The position numbers and the translations under genes are program-made. Shown one piece after another: positions 1-13,100 of a stretch of DNA of 64,000 nt. Below the pieces are notes generated by a model. It was given only the letters and a program-made list of their open reading frames with translations, was not told the origin of the DNA and ran no database searches. Position 1 is the stretch's first letter, and each line of letters starts with the position of its first letter. This DNA comes from Rhexocercosporidium sp. MPI-PUGE-AT-0058 (Eukaryota; Ascomycota; Leotiomycetes; Helotiales): positions 1,240,001 through 1,304,000 of the forward strand of contig JAGTJL010000005.1 of NCBI GenBank assembly GCA_020746875.1, read 5' to 3'.

Positions 1-80
1 TAATAAAGCTAACTTAAATAAAATCCTAATTAAAAAAGGTAAAAAAGGAAATTATAAATCGAAAGTTAAATATTATTTAT
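1..80 (+). mobile_element. Left fragment of host chromovirus (RIP-degraded)
   Basis: This AT-rich stretch lies left of the copia insertion. Its last five bases, TTTAT (76-80), recur at 8,382-8,386 just beyond the copia element, so 1-80 and 8,382 onward were one continuous sequence before insertion. Because 8,382 onward is the pol region of a Ty3/gypsy chromovirus, this piece is inferred to be upstream gag-pol of that element. No protein motif can be read in the 80 bases themselves. Confidence 0.45.
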
Positions 81-269
81 TATCGTACAGAAGTGGAGCA
101 GGCTTTTAATAATTCAAGAGCTCTACGATTAACGTGGAGAGCAAGGGTTTAAAAAATATATTAAAATAAGCGTTACCTTCTATAAGAGAGGACTGTGACC
201 CGAGTATATATACACGTAAGTACTTACGAGAGCATATATATAACTAATAAACTGCGCTAAGGCGCGATA
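81..269 (-). repeat. 3' LTR of the copia element
   Basis: This 189-bp repeat is the same length as the copy at 8,193-8,381 and differs from it mainly by C/T and G/A changes. It is the 3' LTR because the element reads on the minus strand. It ends in GGCGCGATA, where the partner ends in GGCGCGACA. Confidence 0.92.
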
Positions 270-2479
270 TACTCTTATAATAAAGCTCCGTTATATAAAT
301 AAGCCTTACTATTTAAAAGCGCATAAGCAATCGAGAGATATAATATAAGCTCCCCGAGTATATACATTAGTTCTTAATAAAAGCATAGCGCCGAATAGTA
401 AATTAATACTCTTAAGATATTATAATAAATAAAAGTATTAATACGCGCTTTAAAAATATAATATACGAGGACTTTATATATTAATATAAGTAGTTTATTA
501 AGCAATTAATATTAATAATAACTGAAAATATAACACGCATTTAAATTGTATATAATTAAATAAATAAAATCTAAAGATATAGCTAAGTTATAATAATTAA
601 ATAAATAAAATCTTAATTATCGTATCCAACGCGTGTAGATCGCAGGTTTTAGAAGTAAAGCTAAAATAAGATTCGTTTTATAACTAAGATCTCGTGCCGT
701 CCCGTTTAATTATTAAGTTATTAAGCTATAATTAATAAATTTAATCCTTTTAAAGTAATTATTATATATAATAAGAAGCCGTAATAATATATGCTAGCTT
801 TTTATTAGCTTATATAATGCGCCGCCTCCCGGGTTAATAAGTTTATTATTAATTTAAGCGTCTCGTTTCGCAGTAGCGCGATTATAATTACTCTTAAAGA
901 TATATATATATCGACCTTCGTATTACTATAATTAATCTTTACTTAATATTAACGCACTCTATACTTATATGCCTGCCTGCTTGCTTATTTCTTTCTTTTA
1001 TTTTCTGATTTTTTACTTCTTTTAGTAAATTCTCCTTAATTATTAATTATACTTTTTAAAGCTTTTAAAGCAGCGACTGCGCGTATTAATAATTAAATCG
1101 CAGCTCGCTAAGTAAGTTTTTCTTCAATTTTAAGTAACTTTAGTACCGTTGAATTAATCGTTAATAATTATATTATAGGATTTTAAAAATAAATTCAATG
1201 ACCAAGAAATATTTAATAATAAACTTATTAATAAGCTTTTTAATAATCTTCCTCTTACTCGTTCGGTCGTTAGAATGAATCCTAAAGATAATTAATAGTA
1301 TTTTTCTTTACGTGAAAATGAAAATGCGCTTATTAATAACTTTAATAATAAATTAATTCTCCTTCGATTTTCTCGTGCTAAGTTAAGCTCGCTATTTAAG
1401 AAGACTCCCACGCGTTCTTCTGATGCTCTACTACTAGTCATATTAAGCAGAAGCGTTATTATATTAAATGAAAATAACTTTTAATACACCCCTTCTGCTT
1501 CGCGCGTTTCGCGTCTTAGTTCGACTCCTTCTCTTGCCCTTCCTCCTGCTTTTAAGACTCGCACTCGTTCTTCATCAACTTTAAAGAAGCGTAAGTCGTC
1601 TCGCACTCCATCTAAGCCTCGCTCTCCTGTCAAGCGCGCTCGAGGTATATATATATTATTTTAAAGCTTACTTCTTATTAATAACTTATTTCATTTATAT
1701 TAACTGAGATTTAAGAAAAGAATTTACGGATCTTTATCTGCTATATATTCGCGCTGCTATTTGTGGCCGTAATAATCATAGATACTGTTTCGCTAATACT
1801 TTCGTTACTAGAAGTCGATGTTATAATTATACCTCCGGTTATAAGTGCGATTCCGTTACGGGAGATATGCTTAAGTATAGCAGAAGATTAATTATAATTA
1901 TAGATTCTAATAATAAAAAAGTATAATAATCGTATTATAATTAATTAAGTATTTTATTAATCGATTCATAAAGTATTAAAAAATATAAAACTATTTTAAA
2001 AGCTTTAATAAAAGACTTAGCGAGTAATAATAAATTTAATAAAAACATGGAATTAAATCTTTTAGTGCGCTCTTAAAAGCTAGGTTTAAAGCGTAATAAG
2101 AAAAATAACTTTAATAATAATACTAGTATTAATATAAGATCTTTAGCAGAGTTTAGTAATCTTATATAAAGTTTGGAGAAGTTCGCGAAAGTCTTAAAGA
2201 CGATAATTACTCGCTAATTTAAGCTTAAGTAAATTCTTTTTGCGCTTTTAGTAAATTATCTGTGGACTTGGACTGGATTTATACGGACTTTGCCTGGGCT
2301 CGGGCCGGATTTGGATGGACTTTGCTTGAGCTTAAGCTAGATTTCACGTTTACGTTCGGCGTTTTTAAAGCGCGGATACCTAAAATATTAAATTAAAAAA
2401 GTTTTATAAATAAAAGATTATATAAAAATATTCTTAATATACTTTTAAAGAATATATTTAAAGCTCTTTAATTTAAGAT

Positions 2480-5400
2480 CGGTAATTATTAAAGTTTAAG
2501 AATACTCTAAAAAGCTCGAATTTTTAGCAAAACAAATTCTTTATAAGCTTATTAATAGGCATATTAATAATTAAAAGATATATTATTTTAAATAATCTAT
2601 AAGTATATTCTTACTTAAGTTATATATTTTAAATATTTATATAGTGAAGCTTAGTAATAATTCTCTTAGTATTATTTACAATTAATTTAATCGTTTATTA
2701 ATTATTATAAAAGATTTTCTAAGTCTTATAAATATTAAGAGTTAAGTTCTAAAAGAATTGTTGAAAAACTATAGCTTCTTTTCTAGTATGCTCTAATGCT
2801 AACAGTTCCGCTTTAATAATCGACGTAATAATTATAAATTACCTTAATACTTTCTAGATTACTAGCCCGTCGAATAATAAAATCATATAACCTTAAGATA
2901 ACTTCTGAGTTTCGACGTTATTTACAAAAGATATATTTAAAGTAATATAAAGCGCTCTTTCTTAATTACCTTTATATATAATACTTAAAAAGCGCGTATT
3001 AAACAAGTAGCGAATAAGCTAATATATAATTATAAAATACTTTAAACTAAGATTTATTGCGAATTATAAAAGCTAAGCGATCGCAAAAGTTACGTCTAGT
3101 CTTATAACGATCGCTATATATAATACCGACTTAATTCTTTCTTAATAAGCTTTAATATATTTCTTTAAAGCTTATCTTTTATACTTAATAAGATCGATTT
3201 AAGAAAGCGGTATCGTAAGATACTTCTTATTAACTTGCTTAAACTTTTAAATAATCTTTTTAATATATTAATTATAAATTAAAGAAATAATCTTACGCTT
3301 TTTATTACGTATTATCTTAATTTTTAAGAATTATTTAATATCTCTAAGATTATATATATTATACGCTTAATTTAATCACTTAATAAAATCCTATCCGAGC
3401 TTTAAATCGTCTCGGTAATAAAGCATTTAAATATTATTTACGTAAAAGAGAATAAGGATTTTATAAGTAAAGTTTATAAATATATACGGTTTCTTCGAGT
3501 ATAGAATCAGCCTTAAATCTATTAACGTTTTGCTGATATACTTATATTATAAGTATAGAGATTCACGCATCCCGTAAAAAGCGCGATTAACTTATAATAT
3601 ATATTTAAGCTTATTAAAACCTAAAAAGAATTTATAATATACGGTTTTACCGTTTATATTTCGAAGAGCGTTAATAAACGCGTTAATTACATCGAAGCAC
3701 TTGACTTTTAAATCAAAATAAGCTGCGAGCGCTATAGCGATTCGAAAGGATTTAACTGAAAGCGTATTAACGTATATGAAGACGATCGTTAATTTACTTT
3801 AAAGATCACCTTATATAATAATTCGGGATTTACATTTTAAGATATATCTTTTTAAATTTAACTTATACTTAAAAACTTATATAAGCGGGATAAATATTAA
3901 TATAATACTTAAATTAAATACTTTTAAGATTTAATAACCTTATCTATTTATTATCCTTATCTCTAGGCTCGTATCTTCTTTAAATTACTCTTTTATTAAG
4001 TGATTCTTAAGATCGCTCTATTATTTTAATTTAAGTAAAAGATCTTAGACTTTGATTTTTAAAAATAAGATTTTCCCTTTTAATAATTAGCGGCTCGTTT
4101 ATATTATTATTATAATTATATAATATATAATTTTCGTTAAATCTTGAAGATTATCTTATTCTTTTAATAATATATATTAATTAAGTATAAGCCCTTAAAG
4201 CATCTGATCGATTTCGGACCGAAGATTATTATATTAATCGAGGATTTAATTACTCCCGAGATTAGGCTTACCCTCGAGCTTAAGGTTGCCTTTATTAAAG
4301 CGTATTTATTTAAGGATAACTATAAGTATTATAAATACTTTATCGCTTTAATCCTTTTATAGTTTTCTTTTTTTTCTTTTATTTTTAATTAACTTCTTTA
4401 CTTTTACCGAGCTTTTAATAAATATATTTAATTCTGATTAAGTTTCTTTTATTATAATTTAAGAGCGTATTACTCTCGCTTATCTTACTTTCGTCGTCCG
4501 AGCACTTTATGCTTTAGTTTAAAGATACGATATTGAAATTATTACCGGAGACTCCTCTTATAATCGAGGTCTCGACGGTATTTGAATCTCGATGCGTGAT
4601 AATCGAGACGAATCCCGCGCTTAATCCTGTAATACGTTCGAATCTCGATTAATAAGTTGCATACTCTTACGCGAGTCGAATACCTCTGAGTTATATTTTA
4701 TACCTGGAATAGACTCTCGGTCTAACGCACTCTCTCTTAATTCCTCATTTTATTTAAGAGGGCCTTTTAAAGTAAGAGTATATTCCGGAGTTAAAAGTCT
4801 ATTTATTATACTCGGGCTATTAGTATGCTCTTTCACCCTTAAGTTTTGATTCTCGGAGCTTTTAATTAATTTTTAAATTCGTTTAATATATAATTAAATC
4901 AAGTCTTCGCTTAAGAGATTCGTATTATTTTCTTCGATAATTATATTTTTAATAATATTCTTAATAATTCTAGCTTAATTTACGATAAACTCATTCTCTT
5001 CGATAAGATCGCAAATAAACTTAGCTTCTTGAATTATAATTTTTATTTTTTTACTTAAAGTAGTATAAAAGCTATCTTCGTTAAAGCGTATATTATATAT
5101 AATAATTATTCTATCGAGACGTAGCACTTAAATCTTATAAATATTAAAAGCGTAAAAACTTATAAAATATTTAATATGCGCACGCGCAGTTGTTTTGAAC
5201 GCTTTCTTGTCTTATTTTTTAGCTTTCTTTATTATTAATAAGTACGCTTTATAATTATATATATAGATCTTATTCTAATTTAATCTGAAATCTATAATAA
5301 GTCTTATAATAAGCGCTAAGTTATACCACCGAAAATAATTTCGAAACCACTTATTATTAACTTTAATAAGTAATAGTCAGTCATTTAATCGCCTTAGGCT

Positions 5401-6050
5401 TCTATTATATAAATAGATCCCTGCGAGTGCATATTTAATATTCAGATTCACGGGAAGATTAACTAATAGTCTCATTTTAATGCCTTTATTAATTGCTTTT
5501 TGATTAACTCTTTCGGCTCCGCTATTTAGTTTATGAATTGCCGTTAGTAAAAGCTCGAAGTCAATTCCGAGCTTATTAGCCTATCTCTCATATTTCGTAA
5601 ATCCTCGAATTATAATAACTGCTTTCTTTTAATTATACTTGAATTTATATATTAAGAGTCTAAACTGCTTTCGAACCTAAGCTTTAAAGCTCTTAATATA
5701 TTAAAATACTTTATTATGCTCTTTTATTTATAATGTATAATTAATAAGTAAGCCGCTGTACTCGCATTTAAGCACGAGAAGCTAAGAGTAATTACTCCAG
5801 TATTTCGAATAATTAAATAAATCTCAAGTAATTCTTTAAAATAATTTAAGGGATTTCCTTTTCAGTAGACGTTTAGAGATTATTTAAATAATATGAATTA
5901 GAGCATATTACTTGCACTTGATTCTCCTTATTACTTTAATAATCTTAATATTTTTCGCCGTGCTTATTAATTTCTTTAAAGTATCCGGGCCTAAATAGCC
6001 TACTCGTAGATATTAAACACGTTTTAAGTCTATTCTAAAGTACTTATAAT
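2480..6050 (-). pseudogene. copia pol remnant (integrase, RT, RNase H)
   Basis: On the minus strand the degraded reading shows, in order: a GAG-pre-integrase block with a GYLGPDTLKK-like string (about 5,955-6,020); the integrase core with a KAINKA-MRLLVNLP-like string (about 5,440-5,500); the integrase/RT linker typical of copia (about 5,110-5,190); and a copia RNase H with the TTEAE-type block and the IKLIVNN/KLRHVDI region (about 2,480-2,960). RT lies between but its catalytic box could not be read reliably. Stops interrupt every 5-20 codons. Family assignment rests on domain order and these strings. No functional product is possible. Confidence 0.85.
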
Positions 6051-8192
6051 CTTTAGATAATTTATATAGCTTATTTACTCTTTTGGAGAGCGTTAGAAAT
6101 ATTATAGTTCCTACGGCGCTTAAAAATATATTACAAGTGCTCGAAGAGTAGATTGAACGTAGCTTATATTTAAAGAAAACGAGGTTTTATTTACGTTTTA
6201 GCTATTGTATTATATAATATTTATTAATTAGTAAGCCTTCCTCGTTCTATCTTAAAGTATAATTTATATTATAGAACTAAAGATTAATTTTATAAAAACG
6301 AGCTTTAGAAATGATATTAATATAAAAGTTTTTTATAATTATAATATCGTGAAGCGTGAAATTAAATAATTCTCCATTCGGACTTTTAAGTATTCTTTTT
6401 ATAACTCGAGTTCCGCGCCCGATAATAAGCAATTAAGAGCTCTTATACTTAATTAAATCCTTAAGAGTAGATTTCATAAAAGATCCTTTTAATAATATTA
6501 AATAATCGTTAACTAGATTAATCGCTTTACAGTTATTTAATAAAGTAAAATCTAATAAAAGATAAAGTGAATTCTAAAAGAAGTATATATTCGCAATTAA
6601 ATACTCGGCTAGATTAAGCAAGAGCACTAAGTACGCGTGAATCCCGCTTATTCCTTCTTTATTTAATAAGTTTCCGAGAAAAGTAAACTTTCCTTTATTT
6701 AATTTATTAAATCCTTACTTATTTAATTTCGCTAAAAGATCTTTTATTAACTAAAGAAAAAGCTTATCCGAGCTTATTTGCCCGCGGAGAGCTTTTTATT
6801 ATAGCGTAGCAAACCGTTACCGGATTTTATTATAATATTAATTATTTATCTTTAAGTTTAAATGAATTATTTTATTTTAATATTTAATAAACACTTTTCT
6901 ATAAACTATTATTTAAAAACAAATACAATTTAAAAGAGATTAGTAATAAGTTTTATCCTTTAAATATAAATATACTTTCTTTATAAGTTTTCCTTTTATC
7001 TTAAATCGGTTTAATTTTTAGTTATATAAATTAAAAGCTTCCGAGTCGGGTATTTTATTATTATTAAAGCGTGAATTAAGAGTAAAGAAATAATTATATC
7101 CTGATTTATCGCCGATAAGCTATTAATACTAGCGATTAACTTAATTAAAATAAAATAGCCGTACGAGCTATTTCAATAAGTATTTAAGAAGTATCCCGAG
7201 CTCGTCGACTTCTTTAATCTTAAGAAAGTACTTTTAAGTTTATAAGTTATTAAAGTTATTAGCTGCGATTAGGAAAAAGTTAATATTAAAAATGCCGAGC
7301 ACTTCCGGTATATAATATAAGTTCCCTTTATAAATTAGCTCTTAATATTATATAATCTAGACCTTCGAGTTTCGGACGTTCTTTATATTTAAAGATTATA
7401 AGTAATCTTAGCGGGTTATTATTTAAATCGTTATATTTATTTAATATAAAATTATCTTAAGCGTGCGAATTAATACTTGAATATTAGCTCTTTTCTTAGC
7501 GACGAGCTATATAGCCGTTATATTAAAGAATTAGCGGCTTATAGTTTTCTTAATCCATTCGTAGAGCTTAAAGTATACCGTAGTTCGTAATTGCTATATT
7601 ATATATTTTATAATATACGCTTTAGCTTTGGCCTCGGCTTCCTTTTAATAAGATTCTGCAGTTATCTTAATAAGCTCGTGCGATCGAGTAAGAAGAAGGG
7701 TAATAAAAGCGTTAAAGCTTGTAATTATTTAATCTGAAGAAGACGCAGTTGCTGCGTAACGATCGAGCGCCTATTTCTAGAGTTATTTATTATACTCGTT
7801 TATCTTTATTATATAATTTAATTTAGCGAGATTATTCTTTTACTAAGCGATCTGCTCGGCGGTCCGTGGATTTTTATTAATAATTTTAATTAATATTTTT
7901 ATATTAAGAGTATTTAAGTTAACGAAAGGCCAGAGTCCGAGCATTTAAGCGCTAAGAGTTAAATAATTTATTTATAACGGGAAGTCTTTAAGCTTTAAGT
8001 ATATAATATTTGCGTTAAGACTACTAGGATTATCGTGTAATAACATCTCGATAATTGCGCTAAGAAGTATATTAAAATTTAAGCGTAAAGAAAGGAAACG
8101 AAGATTATAAAATTAGAATTAAATAAGCTTAATTAAAGCTCGAAATCTGTATATGCCAAAAATAGCTTATAAAGATAAATATAGCTCTTAAT

Positions 8193-8381
8193 TATTATAT
8201 AAAAGTAAAATAGGCTTTTAATAGTTTAAGAGCTCTACGATTAACGTAAAAAGCAAGGGTTCAAAAAATGTATTAAAGTGAGCGTTACCTTTTATAAGAG
8301 AGGACTATGACCCGAGTATATATATACGTGAGTGCTTACGAGAGCATACACATGACTAGTAGACTGCGCTAGGGCGCGACA
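8193..8381 (-). repeat. 5' LTR of the copia element
   Basis: Partner of 81-269. It is followed directly by TTTAT, the target duplication. Its left part has more T/A substitutions than the other LTR and its right part fewer, as expected if RIP acted on both copies independently. Confidence 0.92.
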
Positions 8382-9977
8382 TTTATATTATAAACTCGGC
8401 TATTATATTAATAAATACTTAAAGACCGATACCGGCGAGTTTAAAAATAAATGCTAGAAGAGCGCTTGACTTGCGGTAGCCTTTACGTCTTTATTAGGAT
8501 CGATAAGTAAAAGGATAGAAATTTAATTAAAGATTTTATTAAATGAAAAGTAAAAGGATGGAAATTTAATTAAAGATTTTATTAAATGAAAAGTAAAAGA
8601 CGCTAATAGCTTTAATTAATAATAAAGCGGAAGACAATTTTATCTCGAAGCTTATAATAAAAAAGTATGATTTATAACTTATCGGCGAAAGACTAAAGAC
8701 ATTTCAAACCCTTCTTAATAATAAAGATATTATTTATAATATAGCTTTTGCTTAAGTAGAAATTACAAATACACTTAAATAAATAAAGCTAAATACACTC
8801 CGGCTAAGAGTTATCGATATGCCGGATATAAACTTAATTTTAGGATAGCTTTAGCTAAAAGAAATTAACTTTTAAATTAGTTTTAAAACTAAATAATAAA
8901 AATACTTATATTAATTAAATAATACTTATAATTTTAATATTATAAGACTAAAAGAGTTTACATAAGTTATTAATAAAAAAATCGCCCGCGTACGCTATAA
9001 TACCTAGCCTTAATATAACGCGCCTACTAAACGCCGATAATATACCTATTATTCTATAATAATATTATAGATTTAAGGACGTTTTTTCAAAAGAAAAAGG
9101 GAACGAGTTGCCCTTATTATAAAATCGCTAGCATATTATCGACCTAAAACCGGGTGCGAAGCTTTTATACTTTTCAATTTATAACCTCTCCGAGACAGAA
9201 CTGGAGGTTCTTTAGAATTACTTTAAATCCTTCGAAATTAAAAAATAAATAAGGAAAAGTAAAAGTCTAATTAAAGCTTTTAATTATATATCGATTATAA
9301 GGCTTTAAACTAGATTACGATTAAGGATTAATACTCCTTGCCGTTAATTAGCGAGACGTTAAATAAACTCCGGGATATAAAGATTTTCATTAATTTAAAT
9401 TTATAAAATATATATTATTATATTAAAATTAAAGAAAAAGATAAATAAAAGACTGCATTCCGCACCCGTTATAAGTATTATAAGTATTAAATAATGCCGT
9501 TCGGATTGTTTAATGCGCCGGCGATATTCCAAGTATATATTAACGATATATTAGCAGGACTCGTAAATATTATTTATATTGTTTATTTTGACGATATTTT
9601 AATATATTTAACGAATTTATTTTAATACGAGAATTACGTTCGTTAAGTCCTTAAAAGACTACGACAAGCAAATCTCTTCGTTAAGCTATCGAAATGCTCT
9701 TTTAGCATTCAAAATATAAACTTTTTAAGTTATATAATATTACTCGCTAGAATATTAATAAAGTAAAGCCGAATAAATATTATTAAAAACTAATTAAAGC
9801 CTAAAAGTATTAAAGATATTTAAGTTTTTATCGGCTTCGCTAACTTTTACCGGCGCTTTATTACAAACTTCTCAGCTATTACTCAGTTAATAATAAGCTT
9901 AACGGGAAATAAGAAGAAAAGGCAACTTACTTCTGCCTTTTATTAAAATATTATTAAGGAAAAGGCTTTTAACGTAT
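8382..9977 (+). pseudogene. Chromovirus pol, RT part (split by insertion)
   Basis: Plus-strand degraded reading gives the Ty3/gypsy polymerase: a peptide resembling IDLKPGAKPPYGPIY (about 9,140-9,190), then DYR-IT-KD-YPLPLISE (about 9,290-9,350), KTAFRTRY (about 9,450), MPFGL-NAPA-FQ (about 9,490-9,525), and a YFDDILIY catalytic box (about 9,584-9,607). The IQVFIGFANFYRRFI stretch that opens the connection to RNase H follows (about 9,810-9,860). The frame breaks off at 9,977 in the RNase H lead-in and resumes at 19,483 after the Ty3/gypsy insertion. Scattered stops are RIP-type. The two catalytic Asp codons survive. Confidence 0.88.
8506..8591. repeat. 43-bp tandem duplication
   Basis: Two adjacent 43-bp units (8,506-8,548 and 8,549-8,591) beginning AGTAAAAGGAT differ at one A/G position. 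The first 9 bp or so of the unit recur again at 8,592. It lies in the AT-rich chromovirus pol lead-in and is probably a replication-slippage duplication. Confidence 0.85.
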
Positions 9978-10259
9978 TGTAGTGGGATTGACCTCAGAGG
10001 CCTATTTATCACGTGATTAAGCTGCATCTTACTGTATTTAAGATAGCTTTTAAGGTAATATCCTTTAAAAAAAAACAACGATTTTTATTATTATAATATT
10101 TCCTTTTTATTTAAATTATACCTTTCTTCTCCTTTAATAAATTATATACTCTAAATATATAATATCTTAAGTACTCGTTAAATAAGTATTTTCTACAATT
10201 ACCCTCCGGTACTTACTTTATTATCTTTTTATTATATATTTAATATTTTCCCTTTTATA
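9978..10259 (+). repeat. 5' LTR of the Ty3/gypsy element
   Basis: The 282-bp LTR begins TGTAGTGGGATTGACC and ends CCCTTTTATA, where the least mutated family copies have CCCCTCCATA. It carries the family signatures ATCACGTGATTAAGCTGC near its start and an ACCCTCCGG block near its end. Confidence 0.92.
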
Positions 10260-11599
10260 TATTTTAATAACCGACGCAAGAAATAAGTAGAAAAGCTAGA
10301 ATAAAATACGTAAAGAAGCTTAAAAGCTTCTTATATTAATTATAAGGACCGAAACCGATAAGTACTTGAACTAGTATAGACTTATTCACTTAAAAATCTC
10401 CTAGCTCTTAAAATAAAATTAAATACGGCACTTCGACAGTCTCTTATAATATAATAAGAAGCACAGGAAGTCTGAAGGGAAATTATTTACTTTTAATATA
10501 AAAGTATTTAAATTACTGAAAATACTAGCTCTAGCACGTGGAATATTAATATTGAAAAAGATCGGACTAAAAATAGCCGGATTACGTTATTAAAAACGCC
10601 TTAATCGATATCAAAGTATATTTAATACTTCGGAAAATAAGAAATAGATTATTTGAAATGAATTCGATAAATTTCAACGCCGACCGCACTTTTAATAAGC
10701 GTATTTATTACTCTTTTCTTCTTCTTTTCCGCTAATAGCTTACTTTAAGCTAATGAGACGAAGCTTAATAAAAAGATATACAGGATTTTATCTTATATTT
10801 TTTCAGTTAATTTCGGTCTTAAGTTATTTTACGCCGAGATTGATTTTAATAATAATAAAGTTTTAATATTTAGTAAGATTTATTTATTTCGTTTAAGCTT
10901 ATACGTTCGTTTATTATAAGGACAAGAGGCCTAGACTTTAGCGTCTTTCGGGCTCTACTACCTCGGGAAGAGCCTGAAGTTATAAGCTTTTTAACTTGAT
11001 ATTTTACTTATATATCTCTTTTATTTTCTCGAGCTTATATATTCTTCTTTTTTTAATATAATATATTATATCTTTTACTTTTTCATTAGTAATATTAAGC
11101 GTATTTACTCTTTAATAAATCACTAATTTCATTAAGAAAAATCAATTATATCCGAAAGCGATATTAAAAACAACGCCTTTAGCGGCAACTCGAAGGGCAA
11201 AGAGCTTAAATAATTTATTAATAATTTCTTTATAATCCGAGGAAGCTCTGCGACCCCGATTATAAACTATTCTACTATTAAGACTAGCTTTATAAGCTTT
11301 GCAAGCTCTTTTACCTTCGTGCTTATTAGACTCTTAATAAAGCCTAATATCGCTGGAATTATTAACTCTACTTTATTGCAATCACCGGGAATACTTATAA
11401 ATAATACTTTAATTATTAATAAGAGAAAGAAGAGAAATAGAAGTAGCGATAGCAACTTACGATAAAATATATTTAATTATAATTAAAGTAATAGCTATTT
11501 AAAAAGCTTTAATATAAGAGCTTAAGCCGCCTCTTAAGCTCTACCGGCTTATATAATACTTACTTAGCTTATATATTCTTAATTTATATTATATTCGCC

Positions 11600-11680
11600 T
11601 CTGAAGCAGGGGGGATTTAACCCCCTTAATATAAGCTATATGATACCGCTTCAGACTTAAGCTACTTCCGCTTAAGCTTT
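11600..11680. other. Two adjacent stem-loops in the Ty3/gypsy leader
   Basis: TCTGAAGC (11,600-11,607) pairs with GCTTCAGA (11,648-11,655). It encloses a smaller hairpin with arms GGGGG and CCCCC. Immediately 3', CTTAAGC, a 7-nt loop and GCTTAAG form a second perfect stem. On the minus strand the inner hairpin resembles a tRNA T-arm, but the segment is too short for a tRNA. It lies about 1.3 kb inside the 5' LTR, upstream of gag-like sequence. Packaging or dimerisation use is only a guess. Confidence 0.4.
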
Positions 11681-11899
11681 CTAATTAACACGACTTGCGC
11701 TAGGATAATATAAACTTATTAAAACTTCTATATTATATAAAATAAACGAGGCTCTAAATAATTATTATTATAAACTTATTTTTAATAATATAGCGTTTTA
11801 ATAGCTTATATCTCAGGCCGCACGACTTGCCACGGACTTTATTAAAGGACCTCTTTATTTCGTGGTAACTTAAGCTATACTAACCTTAAGCACTTTTAG

Positions 11900-13100
11900 C
11901 TGCTTATATTTTAACGGGAATAATATTATTAAGTTTTTTAAGACCTTAAAGCAGCTCTTTACGGCTCGAGGCATCACAGATAACGCCGAAAAGAAATAAT
12001 ACGTCGTAGACTACTGCACCCTCGAAGTAAGCCAAAACATCGAGTGGCTCCCCGACTTCCTTAATAATACTTATTAAGAATTAATTAAAGAAGTTATAAA
12101 AGAATATTGAACGTTCGACCTTAAGTAATATTATTATATTCTTTAAAACCTAAAGAGGATATTTAATAACTTTAAATATATCGCGGAAGATACTTCCGAA
12201 TCTCAATCTCGATAATTCCTTTGAGCTTTTAAAAAGGTTAATCGAGCTTATATGCGAAAGAAAATCATTATAAAGCGGCAAATAATCACAAAGTTTTTAG
12301 TAGCTTTACCTAAGCACTTAAGGCGAAAAGCCGGAACTTTTATAAAAGATAATAATATCTTTAATACGAAAAACATACGATCTTTCAATAAAATATACGC
12401 TAAAATAAAAGGCTTATTCCGAGTCGAGCGGGAAATCGATACGTTAATTAAAGAAGAAATATTATTTATACGAACTACTTAAGCCGACCGTCTTCGACTG
12501 GGGTCGAGTAATAATAAAACTCTCTTTTTAGCGGCATAGTTCGGGGGGCTTAACCCTATAACTCGCCCCGAGCTTATAAGGTATAAGGATAATTCTCTAG
12601 CTCGGGAAATCGACGACGTCTTTAAGAAGAGTTCGGTACTTCGTCTTAAACTAAATTAGAAAAGGCATATTCGAGAAGAAATCATTCTTACCATTGAGAG
12701 GCTGACTCGCGATATTAATTAAGCTACAGAATAGAATATCGATACGATTGCGGAAAAACTGAATAATTTACGCATTTTATACGCTATCGTAAAGAAAAGA
12801 AAGAATCTAAAGTTAATAGCCGAAGTTAAGGCTTTATTTACTTATAAGTCGATCGTATACCCTGAAGAAGTTAAAGTATTTTATTAAGATTCTAAAGCAA
12901 GCTCTAAATATAATCGACGTTTTAATATAAAGGATAATATAAGCACCGAATGCCTTTTTTGTTTTAATAAGCCGATTCCGGGTATTAGACCTTAAGGATT
13001 TTATAAATATTAAAATTAATATTACGAATTTAAAAAATAGCTTAATTTAGGAATTATTTATAAAAATAAAGATAATTATATTTATATAAGCTTTTAAAAG
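11900..13100 (+). pseudogene. gag-like remnant of the Ty3/gypsy element
   Basis: This region is less decayed than its surroundings. It includes one 76-codon open stretch (12,252-12,482) that is Lys/Arg/Ile-rich, with FLVALPKHLRRKAGTF and IRSFNKIYAKIKGLFRVE strings. About 500 bp downstream (12,945-13,010) a C-x2-C stretch followed by a GHR-like position and a further Cys position resembles a retroviral zinc knuckle. Position between LTR and protease supports gag. No specific nucleocapsid family can be named. Confidence 0.5.

Larger units (their letters stand above)
81..8381 (-). mobile_element. Full-length Ty1/copia LTR retrotransposon, RIP-inactivated
   Basis: Two 189-bp direct repeats (81-269 and 8,193-8,381) bound the element, with a 5-bp target duplication TTTAT at 76-80 and 8,382-8,386. 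Corrected for C-to-T change, the LTR ends read TGTCG...CGACA, the expected inverted termini. The coding strand is minus. Reading 8.1 kb to 0.3 kb in reverse gives gag-like sequence, then a GAG-pre-integrase motif, integrase, reverse transcriptase and RNase H, the Ty1/copia order (integrase before RT). Every frame is full of stops that restore to Gln, Trp or Arg codons when TpA is read as CpA or TpG. It cannot make protein. It inserted into the chromovirus represented by 1-80 and 8,382 onward. Confidence 0.93.

Noticed and set aside
8506..8591. CRISPR-like repeat
   Set aside because: Only two adjacent copies without spacers, in a eukaryotic retroelement. Simple tandem duplication.
11267..11455. 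62-codon hydrophobic open frame on the minus strand in the Ty3/gypsy leader
   Set aside because: Low-complexity Leu/Ile-rich reading of AT-rich RIP DNA on the non-coding strand of the element. No signals.
11600..11655. Possible tRNA on the minus strand (T-arm-like GGGGGTTAAATCCCCC)
   Set aside because: Only about 50 nt between matching acceptor-like ends. D and anticodon arms cannot be drawn.
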